This document shows positions 37,491 to 48,024 of a stretch of 64,000 nt of DNA, piece after piece. The stretch is taken from contig OY754978.1 of NCBI GenBank assembly GCA_963576475.1, positions 16,588,218-16,652,217 of the forward strand, read 5' to 3'. This DNA comes from Molanna angustata. Lineage: Eukaryota > Arthropoda > Insecta > Trichoptera > Molannidae. The stretch's first letter is position 1; every line of letters starts with the position of its first letter. Position numbers and translations under genes: made by a program. Under the pieces are notes generated by a model, which worked only from the letters and a program-made list of their open reading frames with translations, was not told the DNA's origin and did not search any database.

Positions 37491-39859
37491 TCCAACTGTC
37501 GATTCGTTCATGAGAATTCAATTCTCTTAATGAATCGACATTATTAAGCCAAGATTCGTGTACGAAGGAAAATTTTGTATGGTGTAGTGGACTTTTCGCA
37601 TGCTAATAACACACTAGAGGCCTCGCAGCATATATGTTCCCATACATGGATTTACTCAGAATTCGGAGTAGAACATTTTATGTGAGTTTTGTGTGTGTGT
37701 GTGTGTGAGTCTGTGTGTGTGTCTGTATGTGTGTCTGTGTGTGGGTGTGTCCGTCCCCCTCTTATAACTTTTGATCTGCTCAATTTTCAGAGCCCAAATT
37801 TTCAGAATATATAAACAGTTATAGGCCTACAAAACTTTTATACTCAGAATTGTGAATTTTTGTTTCAGTCAGGGGTTATCAACTTTTGAATTTTGAATTT
37901 ATTTTTCAGAAACCATAAAAGCTAGAACGCTGAAAATTGGTATAAAAATAGACAAATACAAAATCTCAAATTAATTTTTTTTTAAAAATTCCAGGGTTTC
38001 TCAAACATTTTTTATTAAGAAAAATATTTTTTTTATGATACATTTATGAGTTTAACTGCCTATATTTCCATTTTTTTTAAAATATCGAAAAAAGCCGAAA
38101 CACCCCAACTAGATAATTTAATTTTATATAAAAAATAATGTAACATTGTATTATCACATCTCAAATTTTTTTTAACAATTTTTATAAAAATTTTATTTAG
38201 TGACGACATCACTTCATACAATTTGTATGGTAGGAGTTGAATAAAAGTACAGCTGCCAGTCATCGGCGTAGCAGTGTGCAAGTAGATTATGCGATTTAAC
38301 TATGTTAAAAATGTCCTTTGTGTAAAGTGTGAACAGTAACGGGCCAAGCACAGAACCCTGGGGAACTCCTGTCGTCACTTTTTTAGGGAAAGACTGTTCT
38401 TTATTTATTATTATGGTTTGAGAACAGTTTTGTAAATAAGATTGCAGCCACGAGTGGGCTGTTCCGTGAATGCCATAGGATATGTTCAGAGAGTTTAAGA
38501 GAAATTGATGGTCGACTGTGTCAAAAGCCGCGCTCATATCCAGAAATGAAAGAAGAACTAGTTTTCCTGTTTCTGTTGCAAGGATTATATCTGAAAGTAA
38601 TCGAAGGAGACCCGTTTCTGTGGAGTGATACTTTCTGTATGCTGATTGGTGGGTAGCGAACATGTTTTGTGATTCAATGAAATAGTTAATACGTGAAGCG
38701 ACGATTTTCTCTAGTAGTTTCGACAAGAAAGATAGGTTAGATACTGGTCTGTAGTTGTTCAAATCACAAGGGTCCAGAGATGGCTTTTTCAGTATGGGAG
38801 TGACTAAGGCCTTCTTGAAGAGGTTTGGTACTACGCCTGAATTCAAGGAGATGTTAAACATCATGGAGATAAAAGGAGACAGTTCGTGAGAGCACTTTTT
38901 GAGGAGCCATGTCGGAATGGGGTTGAGAGAGCAGCTTTTGGCTATTGAGTTTTTGATTAGCTTTTGAATTTCATCTTTATTAGTCTCATTGAAAATGTTG
39001 ATTTGTGCTTTCGTGATTTGTTCGTTATATGGTGCGTCAGGAGAGGTTGTGTTTTTGAGGATATTTTTTATTTTGTTGTTGAAAAAATCCGAGACGTCGT
39101 TGGGGACCAGATCTGTGGTAGGCGGTTGTATTGACTGTCCTAGGACAGAATTGAGAAATCTCCACATGCGTTGGGGGTCGCCTCGTTCTGAGTCGATTTT
39201 TTCCATCCAGTACGCGTTTTTTTCCTATTTATTATGTCTCTGTAGTTTTTTTGTGCGTCTGTCCATTCATGTCTGTGAACTGTTTGTTTTTTAAAGGCTC
39301 TTTCCTGTTTCCTCATGAATATTTTTGCTTGTCGAACCACTTGTCAGAAATTCGTATTTGTCGCCTTGTCGTTTGCTCAGGAGCGTGTTTATTTAAAAGT
39401 ATAGTCAGTGTATTCTCATAGCATGCAGTCATTTCGTCAATTGTGAGCGTTTTAAGTTGGTTTAGGTTACACAGAGGGGATCGTTGAAGTTCGGTTTTGA
39501 AGTTTTCTATATTAAAGTTTCTCCATGCTCGGGATTGTACTGTGTGGTATTTCGGTGGAGGTGGAGTGAAGTTAATTGTCGTGTGAATTAATCGGTGGTC
39601 TGATAGGCCGATGTCAGTTATTTGTGGGACTAACTCCCTGTTGTCAGCTCCAGTAATTAGCAGATCGAGTATTCCCCCAGCGTCATGCGTTGGTTGTTGT
39701 ATGTATTGTGCAAGTCCAAAAGATTTTAAGATGTCATTAAATCTAATTATGATAGGGTTAGTTTGTTGCTCTAGGTGGACGTTAAAATCTCCCGTTATTA
39801 TCCCGATTATGCATACAATCGCCATCGACAGTTGGATATCATGTGTTACATGCAACTAG
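37491..39859 (+). mobile_element. HINE carrying a CR1-type LINE fragment
   Basis: The 5' part (37491-38233) is a diverged HINE: TCCAACTGTCGAT, 5' hairpin, GT tract, the AT-rich block and TTTGTATGGTAG. The 3' terminus (about 39805-39859) has ATCGACAGTTGG, the CATGT/ACATG hairpin and CTAG. Between them about 500 bp of normal HINE sequence is missing, replaced by 1.57 kb of LINE sequence on the minus strand. No poly(A), microsatellite tail or target duplication marks the inner junctions. Either a capture event or an internal LINE insertion followed by deletions. Confidence 0.75.
38234..39804 (-). pseudogene. CR1-type LINE fragment: endonuclease 3' half to RT YADD
   Basis: In minus order: APE endonuclease motifs GDFNVH (near 39785), ILDLLITG and GLSDHRL (near 39610); a linker with ISDKWFD; then RT with NNYRPVSNLSFLSKLLEK (near 38740), HQSAYRKYHSTET, LLSFLDMSAAFDTVDH, TTGVPQGSVLGPLLF and CYADDWQLYF (near 38260). 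The motif set is CR1/L2-like. Truncated at both ends: the first half of the endonuclease and everything after YADD are missing. Frames shift near 39335 and 39215. Confidence 0.8.
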
Positions 39860-40119
39860 TCTTTAAAAAACTCTATTTATGTAATCGCGTATTTTAATTT
39901 TGATTCAATTTATTTTGTTGAAATGTTTCATTTACAACAAAAAGTAGAATGAGATGAAAAATACAAGAAGGTCGTACTTTTTTGTAAATCCTTTGACTTG
40001 ACTTCAAATAAAAGGATGAACAAAAATCAACTGATTAAGGATTTCATATGTTAAGATGATGATATTTTAGGAAATGATGATATTTTTATACATTTTCAAA
40101 AAATACAACAAAGTTTTTA
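39860..40119. other. RTE remnant then AT-rich sequence
   Basis: 39860-39890 (TCTTTAAAAAACTC, TTTAT, ATC) aligns loosely with the RTE sequence expected after the HINE insertion point. The rest shows nothing recognisable. Confidence 0.4.
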
Positions 40120-40240
40120 AAGTTATGTCTATAATTAAAATTAAACTACTTTTTGATTCTACATGGATTTTATTATGGGCGAAATATGCCTATCGCCCAT
40201 AATAAAATCCATGTAGTACTTTTAATTATAGATATAACTT
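40120..40240. repeat. Foldback sequence (nested inverted repeat)
   Basis: Inner perfect 24-bp arms (40159-40182 and 40193-40216, around GGATTTTATTATGGGCGA) flank a 10-nt loop. Outer arms AAGTTATGTCTATAATTAAA and its near complement (40219-40240) extend the structure with an asymmetric bulge. No coding capacity; a MITE-like or hairpin-forming sequence. Confidence 0.8.
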
Positions 40241-40384
40241 ATAATGGAATTCTACAAATTAAAAACTTCGTCGATCATTAAAAGTTTTTAAACTTTAATG
40301 TTATTTTATTTATAAACATGAAAAAAAAGTTCTTAAAAAAATATTCCCTTAGCATAATGGTGAAAAAATTTGATAGATAGATAT

Positions 40385-40480
40385 TACATATATACCATCA
40401 CGCCGTTTTCCTATTTGGTGTAGGCATAGAGAACCGAACGCCAGACTCTTCTATCTTGACATATATGTATTGCATTATTT
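40385..40480 (-). mobile_element. RTE-type LINE 3' terminal fragment
   Basis: About 90 bp matching the terminal part of the RTE tail: ACCATCACGCCGTTTTCC, GTAGGCATAGAGAACCGAAC, TCTTCTATCTTGACATA. No coding part retained. Confidence 0.65.
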
Positions 40481-40984
40481 ATATTATTAAAATGCTATAT
40501 TTAGTAATTAGGTACATTTAATACCACAAAGTGTGTTTTTATTTGAAAATAATATTAATATGCGTGGGTTATAATTGTTTTTAATTGTTATAATATGGAA
40601 AAAGGTGCTAAAAATAATTTACTGTTAATAAAATATTCATATTATGGTGCACATTTCATTTGGTTATAAATTATGTATTATGCAATCAATCACATATTCT
40701 CCGCAGTCAATAAATACGAGTTGGTTGTAGCCAACACCAAACTCTCCATATCATAGTAAGTGTTCATTTTTTCTCCTTGAAAGGTTGACAGTCTCTTAAT
40801 GCATTTTTATGAAGTAGGTACATTTAAATTTTATTCTTAAACAAATATAAGATTCCCAGAGGACAAAAGTTTTCACAATACACTATACACACAAAAAAAT
40901 TGTGTATTTTTATTGTACCAAAATATTAAACAGTAATATAATACCTCGATTTTCAAGACTGTGAGAGCATTTTGAAAATTTGGA

Positions 40985-41250
40985 TAGATGAAATCAAAGA
41001 GAAGAAAGTAACTGATCAGCTGTAAGTTTATGATATCAATATGAAGTCAATCGGACCAATATGTTTGGGCTATAGAGTGAACACAAAAAAAAACAACGAT
41101 AATGATGAAATCATAGAGAAGAAATTAAAAGTTGTCCAGGGAAAACTAGTAAGCTCTAAGTTTATGGACTTTACATATGTAGGTATATGATATCAATATT
41201 AAGTCGATTGGACTTATAGTTTGGGCTGTAGAGATGACACAAAAAGGATA
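40985..41250 (+). repeat. Imperfect tandem duplication, ~110-140 bp unit
   Basis: Two related blocks share GATGAAATCA-AGAGAAGAAA, TAAGTTTATG, ATATCAATAT-AAGTC, GGAC and GTTTGGGCT-TAGAG; the second block has extra sequence. No ORF. Confidence 0.65.
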
Positions 41251-41374
41251 ATCCGTAGGGCGAACGCCTTACATACATACAAACACATCACGGCGAAAGT
41301 CATAGTGTGCACTCTCTACATGATACCCGTTGAGAAATAGATGTAAAAAATATTCTTAAAAATTGTTAAATTAT

Positions 41375-41937
41375 GGGCCAGTATTACAGTCTCAGTTTAA
41401 GAGCTAAACTCAAGTTTTACAAAAATATAGCGTATTACAGTGTCCGTTTAGGCCTAATCTTCCCTCAAATACGTCACTAAAACGACAAATATTTAACTCA
41501 ACGTTTCTGGCGGATTAATTACTTAACGGTCATTTCTCGACTCGTTGCTAGGCAACAAGTGTAGTTTCAGTGTTCTATCACTAGAAGCGTTAGTTGTGTC
41601 GACAGTGGCGCGACACAACAAAACAAACTGACAGCCATATTGAAACAAACATGGGCATTTAAAAGCATTATTTTGGTGAAAAAAATTAAATTTACCATGT
41701 TGGATAATAAAACAATAGTATTTTAGTAGCGTCCCGTTTTGTAGTTCGTATTATTTGAGGTTATTTAAAATTTGACATATAATAACCACAGAAAAAGTAA
41801 AATATGTCTTTAATTGAAGATTTAGTAACTGACATGTCATATTGCACTGTAATACGGAAATGGATTCAATCTCCCCTTAACATTAATCTTGAGTTTAACA
41901 AACTCAATAAGTTGAGGGCCGACTGTAATACCGGGCC
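41375..41937. mobile_element. 563-bp TIR element (MITE-like)
   Basis: Left GGGCCAGTATTACAG and right-end complement GGCCCGGTATTACAG form 15-bp TIRs with two mismatches. Further inward both sides carry TTTAAG/TAAACTCAAG motifs. Flanks are TAT (41372-41374 and 41938-41940). No ORF. Size and a 3-bp duplication suggest a non-autonomous PIF/Harbinger-type element, though TAT is not the usual TWA palindrome. Confidence 0.65.
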
Positions 41938-42745
41938 TATGACTCTCCACTATTCCTTAGTGTGGAGAGTAAAAATCTAGTGCAAAAATGTAGGTACATG
42001 CTACGTACATATAGTGATCACTCGTAAATGATTGGTTAGCCGTAAACCATTAGTTATAGAATATGTAGATTCATATCTACATAAACAATGGCAGTCAAAT
42101 TTACACTTTATAATAACTTAAAAATGTTAAAAACAGTGTTTGTGGCTTTTACTGGAAAATGCACAATACCTACTCATAAAAGGCCGTACACTGTGCAGTT
42201 CTGCACATCTGTTTATTTCATTCTCGCTACTGAAATCCTCATGATGGGTGGATAAAAGGCGTGTTATCCTTTTATATTGTATTATTTTATTCGCGAATTT
42301 TGTTATTCAATATAAATTGTTAACCTCTCAAAACTACTTTTTAAGAACTGAATCTCTTACTTTTTTGGATCTAACATTATTTTTCTAGGTTGAAAAAAAA
42401 TGCAACAAGGCAAAGTGTTCGTCATAAAATAGCTGAAGGGCCATATAACTACAGAAATTTTAAATTAAAGAAACATAATAACAACTCCAAGAATAAAGAA
42501 CAATGCCATTTAATTTAAATACGAGATGATTATTATAATGCAAAAATTTGAAATATTTGCGCATGATTGTGATTTTTTAAGATTTATCGGCACTTGAGCT
42601 GCGCAAGGTGCAAATATGTGTTAATCGTTTGGTTTGGAGATATCTGTGGAAATCATACCCTTCTCCTTTAATTTTTCTATTTGTTTATCGTTATTTGGGT
42701 AATCTCACTGTGTGATTTTGTTATTTATGAAACATTCGCCAATGA

Positions 42746-42990
42746 TTCAATTAATTATTGCTTTATTTATTTAATTATTTATTTGTTTATTTATTTATTT
42801 ATTTATTAACTTATTTATTTATTTATTTATTAATTAATAAATTTATTTATTTATTTATTTATTTGTGTTTTATTTATTTGTTTTTAAGTTTTTTTATTTA
42901 TGATTTATTTATACATTTGTTTATTTATTTATTTATTTATTCATTTATTTATTTATTTATTTATTTTTATTTTATTTTTATTTGATTTTA
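42746..42990 (-). repeat. (TTTA)n tail of the CR1/Jockey-type LINE
   Basis: Interrupted ATTT/TTTA repeats next to the 3' UTR of the minus-strand LINE; on that strand it reads (AAAT)n, a normal 3' tail. It generates artefactual LFIY-repeat frames. Confidence 0.75.
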
Positions 42991-44411
42991 TTAAAAGGGT
43001 ACATCGACAGACATCCAGCTCACAATTCTCACAAAAAGAAAACAATATTGGTTATTACAACGAGTGCTGGACGTCCAATTATGGATGCACACAAAATTAC
43101 ATGAGCTCTCACTCAATCACATACGCAAGTTACACAAGTACATAAATTAGAAATAATTCGGCTACAAAAGTTAAGTAAAAAAGAATAAGAAAAAAAAATA
43201 ATTACACAATTCAAGATTAAAAAAAGTTACACAATTCAATAAAAAAAAAAGTTATAGAAGTTACATAAGTAAAAGCAAAAAAAAAACAGGCACATAAGAA
43301 GTCAAAAAAGTCATAAAAGTTAGAGAAAAGACAAAATAGCGTACATAAACAGCACTGAGATCTTCCTTAAAACAACACGCGCGAGTTAATTTTTTTTTAA
43401 AAACAGTGAGCGAATCCGCAAACACGTCAAGATCAGGACACTCCCTTGTCATATCGTTATACTGTCTACACATTCTAGGTATGGGACTGTAATACATGAA
43501 GCTGGTCCGAAGTATATTAATGTGAAAGGTATTGGCGAATCTCAGCGATCTTCTAGGAATATTAAGTTGTATGTCTTGTAAAAGTCTTGAGTTCATGGTA
43601 CCATTAACAATTTTGTGAAGAACAGTAAGGTCGTGTATTTGTCTTCTTGTCTTGAGTCTAGTTATTTTGAAATACTTCAACCTTTCGTTGTAGGTCTTCA
43701 AATTGCTAGTCAACCCTGTTCGATATGTTATGACTCTCAAAATATACCTTTGAACAGATTCTATCAGTTCCGTGTCGATTCCGTAATGAGGACTCCAGAC
43801 ACATAAGTTGTATTCGAGTATACTCTGCGCTAGTGAGCGGAACAGGGTGATCAGACTTTCGATTCTCTTAAAAGGTTTTGTTGTTCTTAATATGAACCCC
43901 GTTATCCGTCTTGCGCGAGCCACAACGTCATCCATATGAGGCTTAAATGTTAGACCGGAGTCGACTGTTACCCCGAGATCCCTTATTGAATCGACCCTTT
44001 TTAGTGATACATTACCCAGCTTGTAGTCAAACTGAAATGTTGTGCGTCTTTTAGTAAATCCAATAACAAAACATTTTCCGACATTTAACTCCATTCTATT
44101 TGATTCACACCATGTATTGACAGCATCCAAGTTGGATTGTAATTGAATACAGTCATTGAAATTATTAATCTCTTTGAAGATCTTTAGGTCATCTGCGTAT
44201 AATAAACAATCACAACTGAGGATGGCCGGGAGATCATTTATAAAAATGTTAAACAATAATGGGCCTAAGTGGGAACCCTGGGGAACACCCGATGTTAAAT
44301 CAGAAGGCGAAGACTCAAATCCATTCACACATACATTCTGGATTCTTCCACTTATGTAAGATTTTAGCCATCTCAGAAGACTACCGTGAATTCCCGCAGC
44401 TTCTAGTTTTT
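42991..44411 (-). pseudogene. Nested CR1/Jockey-type LINE, segment 4: RT palm, thumb, C-terminus, 3' UTR
   Basis: Open frame 44328-43261 (-), about 355 codons: SGVPQGSHLGPLLFNIFIND, LLYADDLKIFKEI, LGVTVDSGLTFKPHMD, LAQSILEYNLCVWSPHYG and SPIPRMCRQYND, ending in a hydrophobic tail. These are the RT catalytic YADD and thumb blocks of a CR1/Jockey-type LINE; there is no RNase H domain. The upstream continuation, LEAAGIHGSLLRWLKSYI, is just before 44412, where an RTE fragment interrupts. Confidence 0.85.
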
Positions 44412-44426
44412 AAAGAGTATATCTAC

Positions 44427-44812
44427 ATACATACCATCACGCCGTTTCCCTATTTGGGGTAGGCAGAGAGAACCGAACGCCAGACTCTTCTATCTTGACA
44501 TACCTGTTTTGCCTCATTTACATTCATACATCGCGTCATACATGCTCTCCTATTGTTCTGACTTCGTATGTTCCCCTCTTTCAAAATCTCATTTATATGA
44601 TCATGCCAGCTCTTTCTAGGTCGACCCTTACATCTCATTCCACTCTTTTCAGCCTTGTATACTTTCTTTGTCAGTCGTTCATCGTTCATTCTCTCTACAT
44701 GTCCGAACCATCGCAAAGCATTTATCTTCATTCTACTCAAAATATCCCTTTCAATCTTACATTCTCTTCTGATATCTTGATTCCTTGAACCAAACCAAAG
44801 AAAAATTCCTTG
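44427..44812 (-). mobile_element. RTE-type LINE 3' end inserted in the nested LINE
   Basis: A 386-bp 5'-truncated insertion bounded by 15-bp duplications AAAGAGTATATCTAC (44412-44426 and 44813-44827). It encodes the conserved C-terminal tail of RTE-type proteins: INALRWFGHVERMNDERLTK, GRPRKSWHDHI, VCQDRRVWRSVLSAYPK. The 3' UTR contains the block shared with HINE elements (ATACATACCATCACGCCG, GGGGTAGGC, TCTATCTTGACATAC). Confidence 0.87.
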
Positions 44813-44827
44813 AAAGAGTATATCTAC

Positions 44828-45055
44828 CTTGTCAAATGCCTTACGGAAATCAGTATATATTGTGTCTACCTGTTTACCTCCGCCAACAGTCAACTTAAGA
44901 TAATCAACATATTCCAGCAGGTTACTCATTGTTGAACGTCCGCTGACAAAAGCATGCTGGAAAGGACTGAGTAGCTGTTTGAAGTGATTAAATATTCGAT
45001 CGTATACAGAGACTCAAATATTTTACCAAAACTTGATAGACTTATTGGTCGATAA
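44828..45055 (-). pseudogene. Nested CR1/Jockey-type LINE, segment 3: RT fingers to motif A
   Basis: Minus frames give RPISLSSFGKIFESL, then (after a frameshift near 44965) LSPFQHAFVSGRSTMSNLLE and DTIYTDFRKAFDKVDI, the RT motif A. It continues from segment 2 at 49471 across the I-like element, and into segment 4 across the RTE fragment. Confidence 0.85.
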
Positions 45056-45344
45056 GCCTTTCGCAAACCCAACCTCACGTCCACGTCGTGAAAGGCGGGC
45101 AACCAACCGATGTGTGTCCTAGGGGCAGGCATCGGTTGGGCCAACGAGGCACTGGTCTACCAAAGCTAAGGTGGAAAGCATCGTGCCGAGGGCTGAATGG
45201 TACCGGGGTAGTTTTTCTTTGGTTCCGGTACCGCTAACGATCTCTTCAGGGCACCGGGCGAAACCCTGTCGTACTTAGCCTTCCACCCGCATGGGGCTCT
45301 GCGGGTGGTGACTGAATATTTCCCCATTACTCGTGAGAACAAAA

Positions 45345-46598
45345 ATGGAACTAATTAAAACGAACTATAAAAAAACCAAGAGGGACTCTAAGGACCTCAA
45401 TAATAGCACTGGAGCGGGGCCGTCTGCTTCCGGGTCGAATGGATCTTCCAGCTTGACCCGGGAACAGGCGGGACCATCCACCAGTGTCCCAGCACAAGGC
45501 ATTATTAAGAAAAGGCTGAGTGGATGCGCCAAGCGAAAGCGTAGGCTGCAAAATAAATCTGTTAGTGCACCAATGTCTGGGAAGACCGGACCACGGGGAC
45601 TACCAGAAAATAAGGTAGAAGAGGGTAAAGGGGAAGGACCAAAAGCCTCTAAGAGGTCAAGGGCCGAAACCGAAACCACCTCTCCAAACCAGAAAAAGAA
45701 GAGGATAAACATGGGCCCAGGTACGTCCTACGCCCAATCAGTATCCTCCATTAGATGCGCTGTCATTAGGGAGTCATACCCCGACGACCTAATGACGGAA
45801 GAAGATTATGCCACAATACGGGATCGTGTCGTGGACGCGATGGATGCGACGCCTGATGGCGGATTCTTCCCCATGTTCCAGTGTACGAACCATGTGGGGG
45901 GCGTAATAATTTTTAATTTCCTGGACAATGCCTCCAAGGATTGGCTTGAACAGCTATTAAATAACAAAGAGCTGAGCCAAGGGGTTAGTATGAGAGTGAT
46001 CGAAGCCAAGAACCTGCCCAACCCAGTAAAAATGGCTCTAAGAACAGAAGACCGCTGCGATGATATCAGGACCTTCCTCCTCAGAATTGGTCGCCTGAAT
46101 GGCTTAAACACCAACCTGTGGAAGGTGGTTGATGTCATAAAAGAGTCTGGAAGCAAACCTACTTCCAGGCTCATAATCTATGTTGACCGGGCCTCTGCGG
46201 AGTCTCTGAAGAAAAAGGACTACATAGTTAGGACTGCTCTTGATAAAGCGACCTTTAAGGTCCTATCAGGAGCGGATTCACCTTCGGAGATTACGGAGAG
46301 GGCAGTCTCATTAGAGAATGCTGGGGAGGCGGGAACTAAGTCAACCGGTACACCGGCCGCAGCCGTGAGACCAACTGTGACTGCGGACACGGAAGCAGCT
46401 TTGACCACACCTGTGGGCTCAGCTGTAGAAGTGACTGCGGGCGCGGGTGTGACTGCGGCAGCGACCACTCCGTCGGAACTGTCCGAGTCCATGACGCCTG
46501 CGTCAGGAGATCCGGCAGTCGAGACGGAGGTTGATGCAGTGACTGCCGCTCTGGCAGTACAAAAAATAGGGGTCGATAGCAAAAGCGTCGACAAATAA
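45345..46598 (+). CDS. LINE ORF1 with DUF4780-like domain
   Basis: 417 codons, uninterrupted. The ATG at 45345 is chosen; the frame is open further upstream only via a GTG. Residues 1-130 are basic and Ser/Pro/Lys-rich with KRKRR and KKKR clusters, probably nucleic-acid binding or nuclear targeting. Residues ~135-305 (SIRCAVIRESYPDDLMTEED ... RASAESLKKKDYIVRTALDK) resemble the insect transposon domain DUF4780. The rest is Ala/Thr/Val-rich. No CCHC knuckles are visible, unusual for a classical I-element ORF1. Likely the RNA-binding protein of the LINE. The stop is 73 bp before the ORF2 ATG. Confidence 0.75.
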   Translation: MELIKTNYKKTKRDSKDLNNSTGAGPSASGSNGSSSLTREQAGPSTSVPAQGIIKKRLSGCAKRKRRLQNKSVSAPMSGKTGPRGLPENKVEEGKGEGPKASKRSRAETETTSPNQKKKRINMGPGTSYAQSVSSIRCAVIRESYPDDLMTEEDYATIRDRVVDAMDATPDGGFFPMFQCTNHVGGVIIFNFLDNASKDWLEQLLNNKELSQGVSMRVIEAKNLPNPVKMALRTEDRCDDIRTFLLRIGRLNGLNTNLWKVVDVIKESGSKPTSRLIIYVDRASAESLKKKDYIVRTALDKATFKVLSGADSPSEITERAVSLENAGEAGTKSTGTPAAAVRPTVTADTEAALTTPVGSAVEVTAGAGVTAAATTPSELSESMTPASGDPAVETEVDAVTAALAVQKIGVDSKSVDK

Positions 46599-46671
46599 AG
46601 GTGGAAGTGGGGTACCAAAACCAAGAACAGATAATGGAACCCAATAACCACAACAAAACACAGTTTGCATA

Positions 46672-48024
46672 ATGGATGTAACTGAAGGTAGGTCTGGGAT
46701 GAATGATGACTCTGCGGAGAAAGCGACGCAGAGCCATGACCATGAACAGATAAAATTTGTGCAAATAAACCTGCACCACAGCAAGGCGGCGACTGCATCC
46801 CTATGCCAGAAGCTCGCGAAAGGCATATTTGACATTGCACTTATACAGGAACCTTGGTTACACAAGGGCAAGGTAAGTGGACTAGGGGGAGCAGGAGGTT
46901 CTATATATTACCTAAATAATTCTAGCAAACCCAGAACCTGCGTTTACACCAGGAACATTGGGAGTACAATATTATTAACACATCTATGTTCTAGTGACCA
47001 AACAGCCATCAAGATTAAATATCGAAAAAGACAGACAGCTGAGGACCTCCTAATTGCCTCAACATATCTGCCCTATGACTCTGATGAACCACCACCAACA
47101 AAGGAGTTGAGGGACATCATCACCTACGCCTCTTCGGAGCACATCCAACTGTTAGTCGGATGTGACGCTAATGCACACCACACCATATGGGGGAGCAGTA
47201 ACAGCAACTCAAGAGGAGATAGCTTAATGGAATTCCTGTTTTCCACAAACATTGGTATTCTAAACACAGGTAATAAACCCACTTTTATTATATCTAATAG
47301 AGAGGAGGTTATTGACTTAACGTTAGGGTCCGATAATATATGGGACCTAATTAATAACTGGCATGTATCTAGTGAGATATCTTTTTCAGATCACAGATAC
47401 ATATGCTTTAATCTTAAATCAAAAATTGAACCACTGAATACCTATAGATCTCCAAAGAGGACGAATTGGGAAGGATACAATAGGGACCTAAGGGATCAAT
47501 TAGAGGGTATGGAAATAAAAATCCATACAACATTAGATATAGAGAACACTGTTGACAAGGTTCAACAGGCAATACTAGTCTCTTATCATAACAACTGTCC
47601 TGTCAAGCCCATACATTCAACAAAGTGTGTGCCTTGGTGGACGAAAGAACTCTCAAAACTAAGAACAAATGCTAGGAAAGAGTTCAACGCAGCTCGGAAA
47701 ACGGGTAATTGGGACTCATACAGGGAAGCCCTAACCAGTTACAACAAAGAGCTGAGAAAAGCCAAAAGAGCAACGTGGAGGGATTACTGCCAAAGTATTG
47801 AAAGTACTCCAGATAAGAAAAAACTGGGTGTCATAATGGCAAAAGACAAAGCCAATGCACTCAATACAATAAGGCTGGCCAATGGCCAGTTCACAAAGAC
47901 CGGGGAAGAAACGTTGAAACAAATGTTTAATATTCACTTTCCTGGATCGTACATAGCAAACCTCAATGAGGAAGAGCAGTCGCAAAACACCATAGCGCAG
48001 AATTGCTTTTCATGCTTTTTCTAG
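46672..48024 (+). pseudogene. LINE ORF2 part 1: APE endonuclease and pre-RT linker
   Basis: Begins at ATG 46672. Apurinic-type endonuclease motifs in order: VQINLHHSKAA (~res 30), LIQEPW (~58), STYLPYDSDEP, VGCDANAHHTIWGS (~165), IDLTLGS and SDHRYICF (~240). This nuclease nicks the target for priming. A linker with WTKELSKLRTNARKEFNAA and TWRDYC leads toward the RT, but at about 47990-48002 the sequence jumps to the post-RT region and the frame ends at 48024. The whole RT palm, including YADD, is missing. Confidence 0.85.
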
